Made by a program: the position numbers and the translations under genes. A stretch of DNA of 64,000 bases from contig OY735237.1 of NCBI GenBank assembly GCA_963457665.1, forward strand, positions 2,880,322 through 2,944,321. Direction: 5' to 3'. The DNA is from Thysanoteuthis rhombus. Lineage: Eukaryota > Mollusca > Cephalopoda > Oegopsida > Thysanoteuthidae. Below are positions 47,855 to 57,803 of this stretch, in pieces. Position 1 is the first letter of the stretch; every line of letters starts with the position of its first letter. The notes below the pieces were generated by a model. The model saw only the letters and a list, made by a program, of their open reading frames with translations, searched no databases and was not told the DNA's origin.

Positions 47855-49110
47855 AAATTTAAATCTTGGATATCACCTTTGATTGGTCATATAACAATTG
47901 AAGGTGAGCTGTGTATTTGTGCTATAGTGTGTGTGCTATCTGCCTCTTTGCATGATTGAGCCCACTAAAGGAAGCACCAGGTTTTGAAATTCCTTTTTTT
48001 AATTTGAAGTTCAATTTTTCAAAATTGAGGTTCAACTTTTTTAATTGAACCTCTAAAAAAAAAAAGAATTTTTATTGAATAAAGATATTTAAATTTCATC
48101 GATCGACTTTTGCACACAGGTGCATAAAAATCAAATACAATTAAAATGAAGGACACTATGTGATTTAAAAAAGTAAATATGAATTTCATTTTGATATTGA
48201 TAAACAATGACATCACGTTACAAACACACATACATAGATACATCCATACACATACATACATGTGAACATACATTATTTTGAGTCAGTAATATTACCATTG
48301 TACAATTTATACTTAAAAACGCTTTGAGCCAAAAATTTAAAATATTGTAATTTCTCCAAAAAGAAGATCATAAATGCATTAATGTAGATTGATTTTTCAT
48401 TTTGAAAAGAAAATCAACTTAGGACAATTCCAGATATTTTGGGTTCAATATGATGAGAACTAACACCAAAACGTGAATTCCTGGCTCCTACCATTATGAA
48501 TCTTCAGCTAAAGTGTATGAAAAAAACCTTCATTTTTGCCAGATTTTGTCAAAAAAGAGTGCTATTCCAATAATAAATCCAGACAAAGCTGCTATTTCCT
48601 TTTTTTAAAGTGTAATAAAAAAAAATTGAAACAGTTATTTCAACCATAATATCATAAAAATATTCAGTGTAAAAAGTGGCATCAAAATCAAAAGAAGGCC
48701 TCATCTATTGAACAAAAGAACGGGAATAGGGTGAGATCAATTTTCCAACACATAAAAAATACGACCTCACACTTTAAAAAAAATCATTCTTTCCAAAAGT
48801 CAGGAGGTTGGATAAATGAGATTATTTGAAAATTACCAGCCTTGCCACACATGAGCAAAAAAAAGGTGAATTCCCCTGTAACCATTTTACTTAGAATATT
48901 GAGTCAAGTGACCTATGCTTGCTTTTGAACAGAAAATCATTTCTGGCAAAGATGTTTGTAGGCAAACTTCCACAGCATCAACTTCAGACAACTATGGATT
49001 TTTGACACCAACTACAGCCAACGACAGTGTTAGGAACCATCACCATTAGACAGTGAAATGTGCATGCTAAAAGCAATTGTCGAAACAGACGCTCCACAGA
49101 AATGCAACAA
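47855..49110. other. AT-rich DNA with a small CATA microsatellite
   Basis: A degenerate (CATA)n run lies at about 48220-48265. An 84-codon minus frame across it is an artefact. Nothing else was recognised. Confidence 0.4.
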
Positions 49111-49118
49111 CTTATCAC

Positions 49119-49165
49119 CTGAAAATGGCTTCAGGGTACAACGGCCAAGATGAGGACACAACTCT
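49119..49165 (+). repeat. Short degenerate SINE body fragment
   Basis: 'cacctgaaaatggcttcagg-gtacaacggccaagatgaggac' keeps the order CTGA-x-GGC ... ACAACGGCC ... AAGATGAGGAC of the SINE 3' region with an internal deletion. It is short, so chance cannot be excluded. Confidence 0.4.
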
Positions 49166-49236
49166 GAACGAAACTTGACATTATGTCATTAGAGCCTATT
49201 GGAAGAAGAAAGTTCACAATTTTTTGTGTAGATTTT

Positions 49237-50164
49237 TGGCAACTAGGTTGAATCATATCTAAAAATCATCCAGGTCATGCCAGAAAACTGTTACTAGTTT
49301 TCTATGAACTTCAAGGGCGGTAATTATAGAATTTGAAAGATAACTTTGAATATGTATTTCTTCCAATGATGACAATTACAAGTCAATTTGAATGGATCCA
49401 GTCCAAAATTTAATCATTTCTCATATGGTTTATTACTCACTCTTCCACAAATTTTCATTGAAATTTATTGAGTACCTTTAGAGATATCATGTGGAAAGAC
49501 AGGAGCAAATACAGATACTTAAAAGAAAAAAAGCAAAAATATACCCAAATCAAAAACAAACTCTTGGATCCACCAAAATATTTGAACAATCTTCCATACA
49601 ATGTGGCTTACCTTTCCATGCAATTTCATAGAAATCAATTAAGACAATTTTGAGATATCACACAGACTAACAGGACCAAGAACATATCATTTCACAAAAT
49701 TTTATTGAAATCCATTGAGAGATTTTGAAGATATCGTGTATGCAGACAAAAAATTTACAGACAAAAATAAACAGCAAAAATATCTCTTTCCATTTTTTCT
49801 CATGAATTTCTTTATTTGCTCCTGTCTGTCTACAAGATATCCCAAAGAGTTCTCAATTGATTTCAATTCAATATTCTGGGAAGATGTGAGATATCCTTGC
49901 ATTTTTTCATACATTCCTGTATTCTCTCCTGCTCGCCTTTCATGTGTCCAAAAGTTATGGAAAGGTCGGCAATTGGCTACAGGAGAAGTGATTAAATTTT
50001 AGGACAGTTCCAGGCTCAATGTCTAAGTCATAATTGAAAGAAATATAATTTAGTAGACATCCATTTCGAATTTCAAAATGGGCAACCTTGAAGTTCATAG
50101 AAAATCAGGCAACATTTTCCTCAAAATAGATGGTTTTTAGATATGATTTAACCTTGTTGCCAAG
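49237..50164. mobile_element. Element with ~90-bp inverted ends enclosing repeat units
   Basis: 49237-49325 (TTGGCAACTAGGTTGAATCA, then TATCTAAAAA, ... TTTTCTATGAACTTCAAGG) is mirrored by 50070-50164 (CCTTGAAGTTCATAGAAAA ... TTTTTAGATATGATTTAACC, TTGTTGCCAA). Between the arms lie three or four units of the same ~160-bp repeat found at 47.1-47.8 kb (49455, 49620, 49700 and an inverted part near 49830-49920). No coding capacity. It is a nonautonomous DNA element carrying an internal minisatellite; its class is unknown, and no target duplication was discerned. Confidence 0.7.
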
Positions 50165-50224
50165 ATTCGATCCCTCAAAAGTGATAAATTGAGCCAAAAA
50201 TCAGTGCATTCACTTCTAGACTGA

Positions 50225-52020
50225 CCTGAAGAAAGGGAATATAGGGTAATGGGCATAAGAAATGGGCATAAGGAAATTGGAAATAGTGGAATAGGGGAAT
50301 GTGCATAAGGGAATGGGAATCGCAGAATGGGAATAGGGAAAAAAATAAAGGAATGAGAATAGGGGAATAGGGCGTTGGAAATAGGGGAATCTGAACAGGG
50401 AATAAGGGAATAAGGAATTAGGAATAGGAGAATGGAAATAGGAGAATGGAAACAGGGAAATTGGAAATAATTGAATGAAAGAATAGAAAGGGGAAGGGAA
50501 CAAGGGAATGGAAATAAGGGAATCAGAAAAATGGAATCAGGGATTGGGAATGGGGAAATTGGAAACAGTGAGGAATGGGAAAAGGGGAATGGAAATAGAA
50601 TAATGGGAATTGGGAAATATGAATATGGGAAATAGGGGAATGATAATAAAGGAATGGGAATAGGAGATTGGGGATAGGGAAATATGGGTAGGGGAATCAA
50701 AATGGGAGAATGGGGATAGAGGGATGTGAACAGGGGAATGTGAATAAAATAGGGAATGGGCACAGGGGAATGGATATAGGGATATGGAGATAAGGATATT
50801 GGAATAAGGGAATAGATATAGAGGAATTGGAATAGGAGAATAGGAATAATGAAATTGGAAAATAGTGGAATAGGGGAATGGAAATAGAGGAGTGGGAATG
50901 AGAGAATGGGAATAGGGGTATTGGAAATAGTAGAATAGGGGAATGGAAATAGGGAAATTAGAAATAGTGGAATAGGAGAATGGGAATAGGGAAATTAGAA
51001 AAAGTGGATAGGGGAATGGAAATAGGGGAATGGGAATAGGAGAATGGGAATAGGGGAATGGAAATATGGAAATAGGAAAAAGTGGAATGGGAATAGGGAA
51101 ATTGGAAAAAGTGGAATAAAGGAATGGAAATAGAGGAATGGGAATAGTTGAATGGGGATAGAGATATTGGGAATAGTGGAATAGGGGAAATAGAAGAATG
51201 GGAATAAGAGAATTGGAATAGGGAAATTGGAAACAGTGGAATAAGGGAATGGAAATAGAGGAATGGGAATAGTTGAATGGGGATAGAGATATTGGGAATA
51301 GTGGAATGGGAATAGGGAAATTGGAAAAAGTGGAATAAAGGAATGGAAATAGAGGAATGGGAATAGTTGAATGGGGATAGAGATATTGGGAATAGTGGAA
51401 TAGGGGAAATAGAAGAATGGGAATAAGAGAATTGGAATAGGGAAATTGGAAACAGTGGAATAAGGGAATGGAAATAGAGGAATGGGAATAGTTGAATGGG
51501 GATAGAGATATTGGGAATAGTGGGATAGGGGAATGGAAATTCAAGAATGGGGATAGGAGAATTGGAATGGAGATATCGGGAATAGTGGAATAGGGGAATG
51601 GAAATAGAGGAATGAGAATATGGAAATTGGAAATAGTGGAATAAGAGAAATGGAATAGGGATATTGGAAATAGTGGAATAGGGGAATGGAAATAGAGGAA
51701 TGGGAATAAGAGAATGGGAATAGGGATATTGGTAATAGTGGAATAGAGGAAATAGAGGAATGGGAATAGAGATATTGGGAATAGTGGAATAGGGGAATGG
51801 AAATAGAGGAATGAGAATATGGAAATTGGAAAAAGTGGAATAGGAGAATGGGAATAGGTAAATTGGAAATAATAGATTGGATGAATGGAAATAGAGGAAT
51901 GAGAATAGGTGAATGGGAATAGAGATATTAGGAATGGTGGAATAGGGGAATAGAAATTGAGGAATGGGAATAAGAGAATGGGAATAGAGATATTGGAAAT
52001 AGTTGTATAGGGGAATGCTT
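50225..52020. repeat. Purine-rich GGAATA-type satellite (1.8 kb)
   Basis: The plus strand is almost only G, A and T in short units such as GGGAATAGGGGAATGGAAATA (units of 6-7 bases combined into 13-20). A higher-order unit of 219 bp is present twice in tandem, 51082-51300 and 51301-51519, nearly identical. The tract gives long Pro/Ser/Phe/Ile/Tyr-rich open frames on the minus strand because the complementary strand lacks stop codons; they are not genes. Confidence 0.95.
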
Positions 52021-52024
52021 TTCA

Positions 52025-52465
52025 ACTTTAACCCCTTTCTTTTTCTATTATTTGCCAATCCTTTTTGACATTAGCCCCACTTTGTAACACTGGCATTCAA
52101 TTCAGGATGATCCCATATCTCACATGATGGATGGCAACACTACCATGATCTCTTTTTGAACATAGACCCCTTTGTTGCACTGTTCCCCCCTTTTTTTAGC
52201 TCAACTCCCCTTTTCAGCCCCCCACTCTTTCAACATTAGCCTCGAATTCGCCATCACATTCAATAACTGAACAACGTTAGCGTCAAAATTTAAAGACATG
52301 GGGAAAAAAATCCAATTGATCATTAAATATGGTCAAATGTAAACTTTTCATTGTTAATTTGTTCAAGATTCTTTGTGTATACTTATTTCATCTGATAAAT
52401 GGGTTATAAATATAAAATAACTTTTTATAGCAGGAAGAAGGAAATATTAAGTTGATTTGGGCTTT
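52025..52465. other. Spacer upstream of leader D
   Basis: Contains several pyrimidine-rich phrases ('acattagccccactttg', 'tgttcccccctttttttagc') that repeat a theme 'aacattagcccc-'. It may hold the distal promoter of ZNF-3. No gene was seen. Confidence 0.4.
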
Positions 52466-52469
52466 GTTT

Positions 52470-53170
52470 TAAGAGACTAGTGAAATTCCGCTTCCGCCAA
52501 AAAAAATGGATGCTAACGATCCCGTCTCAAGCATCGAACAGATTATCACCGTAAATCCCAATCCATCAGATCTTTTTCGAATATACAAACCACCAAAGTT
52601 TATGCATTCGATCATCTTGTAAGTATTTAAAACTTTATTTTATCAATTGACTCGAACAAGTAGGTGCAGAGTCAGTTTTTTCGCTGACCACTTCATATTC
52701 GATCGTAATTAACTCGTACTATCTCTGTCCCATAATACCCTTACATTTGCACCAGAAAATATAACTGTACATGGAACATCTATTATGGGACTGGATTTCA
52801 TACATTCATTCAGTCACTTTATTGTTCATCATTATAATCAATGTGAAATAATTGGATGAAATTTGTTGATAATAGTCTAATATTTGGGTTGGTGAGTTTT
52901 CTATTTATTTTCTTAAAGTGTTGAGTTGTTTTATTTGTAGACATGATAAATCGGCTTCGATTCCGTTCAGTATCCCTTTCGAAATATCGTATTGAGTTAC
53001 CTCCCTTATATATTTGCCCAATGAACTATTTCGCATTTGGAAGCTTATTTTCGCTTAACGTTTTATTTCTGATGCAATTATTATTTTTATTAGTTCTAGA
53101 TCTTCTAACTGGAATTAACTCGTTTATATAATGAATTTAACATTTGTTGGCAATAAGACTCAATTTGTTA
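52470..53170 (+). promoter_or_regulatory. Zinc-finger gene leader module D (serves ZNF-3), with open first exon
   Basis: The best preserved of the four modules. The promoter motif GAAATTCCGCTTCCGCC is followed by ATG at 52506 and an open frame of 37 codons beginning MDANDPVSSIEQII and ending KPPKFMHSII, running into donor TT|GTAAGT (52619). Spliced to the acceptor at 56208, it would read eight more codons and stop, giving a peptide of about 45 residues that is not joined to the fingers. It is thus either a small upstream peptide or an untranslated leader. Intron homology to module A extends to about 53170 (TTGAGTTACCTCCCTTATAT, then GGAATTAACTCG). A MITE (52719-52800) interrupts the intron part. 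Confidence 0.7.
52719..52800. mobile_element. Stowaway-like MITE, copy 2, inserted in leader D
   Basis: The ends TATCTCTGTCCCATAATA and TATTATGGGACTGGATTT are inverted copies, with TA on both sides (52717-52718, 52801-52802). Modules A, B and C have the uninterrupted sequence 'aattaactcattttttatacattcattcag' at this point. The empty site proves that this is an insertion after the modules had duplicated. Confidence 0.85.
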
Positions 53171-54203
53171 AAAGAAAATAAGTAATTAAGAGGTCGAAAT
53201 AGTTGTTATAAAATAGATATGCAACACGTGGGAAATTAACTACCGACGAAAAGAAAGCCAAATTGGTGTAAAATTTGATTTCATCGTCGAAATTTTCATA
53301 CCCTCAGTAATAAAAATGAATATTGACGTGTTTCAGTGTCATTCATTGGGGCTTTGGTTGTAAGATCAAGAACAAACAGCATCATCGAAATGAAACAATT
53401 CCAATTCTACGTTTATGGTTAATGAATTGTTCTCCTCTATTTTTTTTTATCCAGCAAAAAGAAGAAAAAACTTGAAAACTAAATTTATTTACTCAGTGCT
53501 GGGAGAAGGGAAACTAACCTTAGTTTAGTTACGTTAAAAAGTAACAACAATTAAATTGAAGGGAAATAGCAAAAATTAATAGAATTTTTATCAGCAATTG
53601 TTGCCTGATCGTTTTAAAATGGTTGTCAGTTCAGTTTCACTGTTTGTGTTTTTTTAGGGGTTATTGTCGTCGTCGTCTTTGATTTGAAAATTTTCGGAAG
53701 TGTCTGTTATTCTGCAGCCATTTTAGAACTGTAAAAGTAACATCTTTTTAATTCCGAGGACTCCTCTTTTGTATTTGTGAAAACTATGTCCAGGCAAAAA
53801 TTTTTAGTAAAATAAAACGTTAAATAAATTAAGGGGGTTATGTTTATTAGGGTATTTTTTTTTTTTCTGAAATTAGAAATGTAAATTTTTTTTTTTTTTT
53901 CAGAATTTGTCATAAGTATTGAAAATTTTTTTGAAAATCCAAAAAAGTTTCTGACCTCTAATTTTTGGTATCGTAAATCTAGCTGTTTTTTTTTTCCCAT
54001 GAAAATTTGGAAATTTTTTTTTTAATATCTCCGGTTCTAAAAGGTGTACAAAAATAATTTTTACCTCATAGTTTTCTCCAACCTTCTTTCTCATTAATGA
54101 CACAAAGATTCCAACCATAAAATTAAATTTGAATACAATTTTGACTTTTTTCTTTCGCGAGGTGTCAATGTCCATTCGAAGCTATGTTTCATTGACTTGA
54201 GAA
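53171..54203. other. Intron of ZNF-3, AT-rich
   Basis: Poly-T runs near 53856-53900 and 53988-54020. No exon was recognised. Minus frames of 91-97 codons (53707-54175) are Lys/Phe-rich and not credible. Confidence 0.4.
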
Positions 54204-54687
54204 GAACAGATACTACACTTTGATCTTGAACTGAAGTGTTGGGGGGGGGGTATTTGCTGTCCCAATACAGCAAAATGTGACTCAAGGTCGAGGCTTAACG
54301 TGGGAAGAATAGGAACTATCTGTCCAAAAATGGCTCCAGCCGACACACGACTTTGGTTGCCAAGCAACTGTACAAGCTAAAACAACCTCCGCCACGGAAG
54401 CATCCACTTTGGGACCTGCTTCTCTAAGTGCAATGAAGCAGTGCTGCCCCGGGGCAACTGATCCCCCGCAGCTGGGCCGAAAATCATAGGAGAGCCGAAG
54501 GAAGAGTCTAAAGGCCTCCAATGCGCTTAGCAGTGGCAACCTCAGTAAAACCTCATTGGCTGACACACTGCACTGGCACACTCAGTCTTGACACCATCCG
54601 CAACACCAAATCTCCGGCCCATTCAACGGGCAAGTGTCAGTACCTGCGCCTCGGGCTCTGCCGTGGAACAGATACTACACTTTGATC
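54204..54687. mobile_element. GC-rich ~440-bp insert between 22-bp direct repeats
   Basis: GAACAGATACTACACTTTGATC is repeated exactly at 54204-54225 and 54666-54687. The 440 bp between has more than 50% GC and several CpG dinucleotides, unlike anything near it. The direct repeats look like a target-site duplication from LINE-type integration. There is no poly-A tail at either border. A 99-codon minus frame (54282-54581) lies within but matches nothing I recognise. Possible identities are a retrocopied structured RNA, a SINE of unknown type or a truncated retroelement. Confidence 0.6.
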
Positions 54688-56190
54688 CCGTGAAAAACGC
54701 CAGAAAAAAGGGGCTTGTTATAAGCACCTCACTGCTTTGATAGTGCCTTTTATCTTTGTTATTAGATGAAGTATAGTGATAAAAAAAGGTTTCAACAGAT
54801 CACACAGCATGCCCATTAGAATTTTAGTTTTCACTTCTAAGTCTTTCAAGACTTGGTAGCAAGCTGGTATCTCTATGTACTTTTGACGAAAAAATTGAAT
54901 GTAAAACTAAAATGACCAAAACTTTGTAAAAAAAATCTTATTGTGATAATCTTGTCATCGTAAGAGAAATGATTGGAAAAAATTCTGATACAGGAATAGT
55001 GTCCAATGTTTACGATTGCAAATTTTGTTATTAGGAAAAGTTATTTACCTTTGGTTAACTATGGGACGTAATTTGACAGAAATGTACACAATATTTGAAA
55101 ACCTGGTTCATGTATGTGAAAGGATCTTTTTTACAAGTAACTTTATACCATTTAAAAAAAATTAAAACTAATATTAAAACCTCAAATGAGATATTTGATT
55201 TCTGCAATAAGTTTTAAAAAGATTGATAAAATATATGTGGAGGTGCCTACAACTTGAAAAAGTAATAAACAGTGCAATATATTTTTCTTTTTCTAAAACC
55301 TTTACTTCCCAGTCCTTTTCTATTCATTAATGATGGAAAATATGGCTTCTCATTTTGTAAGTTGTTATATTTTCTCACTGATTAACAAATGTTCAAAGTG
55401 TTTGTGGGCAAAAATCATGGTGAATAGCACAAAGATATAGCTTAAATTTGTACCATGCAAATATCTCTATAATTCCGAAAATCATTATAAACATCAATAT
55501 TGTTCTGGGTTCCATCACAAAATTCTTGATATAAGAGATTTATTCAGGTGGAATGTGATTTGATAGGAGAAACCATCAAGTACTTGCAGTTATTGGGAAA
55601 TCAATATATGGTCTTTTTCCATTTTAAAAAGTTTTAGATATTGCTAATCTTCATTGTAAATTTTGCTTTTTCGTGTTCATGTTATTACTCAAACCTATCT
55701 GATGAGACTGTCAGACTGTTTTGTGTTTTTTTGAAAATGAATGGTAATTCATTTCTTTACTCATGATAAAACTGATGTTTTAGATTCTAAGAGAGCTAAT
55801 TTTCCAGTTTTTCTCCCTGAATAAAAAATATGAAAGGAAGATAATTTTGAGTTGAGCTAAAAGATATTAAAATACATTTCAACATAGTTGCTTGTGAAGG
55901 TGTCTTTTGCTGTCTGTCATATTGATGTAAATACAATGAGAACAATATCTATCTTTAATGGAAATGAGATTGTATGATTTACATGACACTAATGAATTTT
56001 TCCACCGTATTTAATTTCTTTAGGGTCTGATGGTATTTTAGAGTGATTATTTATATAAGAACATTATTGTATATGTCATAGGAAAAGAGATTTGTGCATA
56101 GAAAATTGGATGCTATTGAACCTGTTGAAATATAGATTGGATTATGATATAAATAATTTATTGAATGATAATGTAAATTCTGAAGTTTAA
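54688..56190. other. Intron of ZNF-3, with paralogous segments
   Basis: 54905-55085 resembles 31740-31950. 55740-55945 aligns in reverse complement with 35850-36260 of the ZNF-2 intron ('agctaattttccagttttt', 'gtctgtcatattgatgtaaatacaa'). No exon was recognised. Confidence 0.5.
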
Positions 56191-56630
56191 TTTTTTTTCT
56201 TCTTACAGATTTTTGAGCAGAAAAAATTGTTAATCATCTCGCTTTTGAAATGAAACTTGAAAACATTAAGAAAAATCTGAGTTTTAGTGACTCTATGGAA
56301 CAATCTTTTTTATGAAGTCAAAGCCATCATTTATGAAAAAAAACACGCTTGAGAAAAACGATATTATATCAGATAGTCAGATTCTTCATTTCTACCAAGG
56401 AATAGTTTGAGGAAGTATATACTATCACAAACTGGATGAAAATGATATTCATCTGTAGTATGTAATTTTCCTTTCTGTAAATAATCTTACATAATTTTGT
56501 TGACTTGAATGTTTCATCAGTTTATGGAATGATGCTCAGAAAAATGAACATTTTGAAACTTAGATGTAAATTGTCTAATCAGTATGATTTGAGAGAGAAA
56601 AAAAACACATGAAAAGCCTATACTGGAGAG
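56191..56630 (+). other. ZNF-3 exon 2: splice acceptor and untranslated part
   Basis: TTTTTTTTCTTCTTACAG ends at 56208, a strong 3' splice site that aligns with the one of ZNF-2. The following 422 nt contain several ATGs with short frames, and the last 40 nt read as the ruin of a finger and linker (...YTGE) directly before the ATG at 56631. The TAAATTGTCTAAT motif at about 56565 is shared with ZNF-2. Confidence 0.65.
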
Positions 56631-57803
56631 ATGCCATATTCTTGTGAAGTGTGTGGCTGCTCTTTTATAAGGAAATCAGATTTGAATTATCATATGCGAA
56701 CACACACTGGAGAGAAACCATATTCTTGTGATGTGTGTGGCACTTCCTTTTCACACAAGCCTGGCTTGAATTATCATATGCGAACGCACACTGGAGAAAA
56801 ACCATATACTTGTGAAATTTGTGGCTCTTCTTTTTTGGTGAAGTCAAGTTTGAAACAACATATACAAACACATACTGGAGAGAAGCCATATTCTTGTGAA
56901 ATGTGTGGCTCATCCTTTTCACAGAAGTCACATTTGGTGGTTCATGTGCGAACACATACTGGAGAGAGGCCATATACTTGTGAAATGTGTGGCTCTTCGT
57001 TTTCACAGAAAAATGCTTTGAACAATCATATGCGTACACACACTGAAGAGAAACCATATTCTTCTGAAGTGTGTGGTGCATCCTTCTCACACAAGCCAGG
57101 TTTGAACAATCATATGCGAAGACAACCTGGAAAGAAAACATATTCTTGCAAAGTGTGTGGCTCTTCCTTTTTAGGGAAGTCAAGTTTGAAGCAACATATG
57201 CAAACACACCCTCGAGAGAAACCGTATTCTTGTGAAATTTGTGGCTCTTCCTTTTTTGTGAAAGCAAGTTTGAAACGGCATAGGCAAACACATACTGGAG
57301 AGAGGCCATATACTTGTGAATTGTGTGGGTCTTCATTTCCACAGAAATACGCTTTGAGTGACCATATGCGAACACACACTGGAGAGAAGCCATATTCTTG
57401 TGAAGTGTGTGGATTTTCCTTTGCACGGAAGTCACATTTGGTGGTCCATGTGCGAACACACACTGGAGAGAAACCATATTCCTGCGAAGTGTGTGGCTCT
57501 TCCTTTTCATGCAACTCAGTTTTAAACAAACATATGCGAACACACACAGGAGAGAAGCCGTATTCTTGTGAAGTATGTGCCTCATCATTTTCACAGAAAA
57601 CTGCTTTAAATGATCATTTACGGACACACACTGGAGAGAGGCCATATTCTTGTGGGATGTGTGGATTCTCTTTTTCACGGAAGTCACATTTGGTGGCTCA
57701 CGTGCGAACGCATACTGGAGAGAAACCATATTCCTGTGAAGTGTGTGGCTCTTCCTTTTCATGCAACTCAGTTTTGAACAAACATATGCGAACTCACAAT
57801 TGA
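56631..57803 (+). CDS. C2H2 zinc-finger protein (14 fingers), gene ZNF-3
   Basis: 390 residues made entirely of 14 tandem zinc fingers with CEVCGSSFS-type starts and THTGEKPYS linkers. It is presumably a nuclear DNA-binding regulator. Finger 6 is broken (SEVC for CxxC, and its second His replaced: MRRQPGKK), and the linker after finger 5 is TEEKPY; the rest are intact. Start at ATG 56631 (MPYSCEVCG); an in-frame stop lies seven codons upstream. Fingers 10-11 and 13-14 are nearly identical (RKSHLVVH and CNSVLNKH), a 252-bp internal duplication of three fingers. Fingers 2-5 and 6-9 also share an HKPGL / SSLKQ / QK-AL order. There is no effector domain in this exon. It ends RTHN-stop, where a linker GGA has become TGA, and decayed fingers follow. 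Leader D is 4 kb upstream on the same strand. Confidence 0.92.
   Translation: MPYSCEVCGCSFIRKSDLNYHMRTHTGEKPYSCDVCGTSFSHKPGLNYHMRTHTGEKPYTCEICGSSFLVKSSLKQHIQTHTGEKPYSCEMCGSSFSQKSHLVVHVRTHTGERPYTCEMCGSSFSQKNALNNHMRTHTEEKPYSSEVCGASFSHKPGLNNHMRRQPGKKTYSCKVCGSSFLGKSSLKQHMQTHPREKPYSCEICGSSFFVKASLKRHRQTHTGERPYTCELCGSSFPQKYALSDHMRTHTGEKPYSCEVCGFSFARKSHLVVHVRTHTGEKPYSCEVCGSSFSCNSVLNKHMRTHTGEKPYSCEVCASSFSQKTALNDHLRTHTGERPYSCGMCGFSFSRKSHLVAHVRTHTGEKPYSCEVCGSSFSCNSVLNKHMRTHN

Noticed and set aside
48019-48273. 84-codon minus frame with MYVHMYVCVWMY start
   Set aside because: Produced by the CATA-type microsatellite, Phe/Lys-rich thereafter.
47100-50000. CRISPR-like or coding interpretation of the ~160-bp units
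   Set aside because: Units are degenerate, with no regular spacer pattern, in an animal genome; the 95-codon frame at 49715-50002 is not shared between units.
50537-52058. Open frames of 335 and 366 codons on the minus strand, Pro/Phe/Ile/Ser/Tyr-rich
   Set aside because: They are the complement of the GGAATA satellite, where stop codons cannot occur in some frames; the residue pattern merely repeats the DNA unit.
52506-52618. Leader exon as the N-terminus of the zinc-finger protein (an accessory domain such as KRAB)
   Set aside because: The exon frame stops eight codons after the predicted junction in ZNF-3, and B and C carry stops; no known accessory domain is recognisable.
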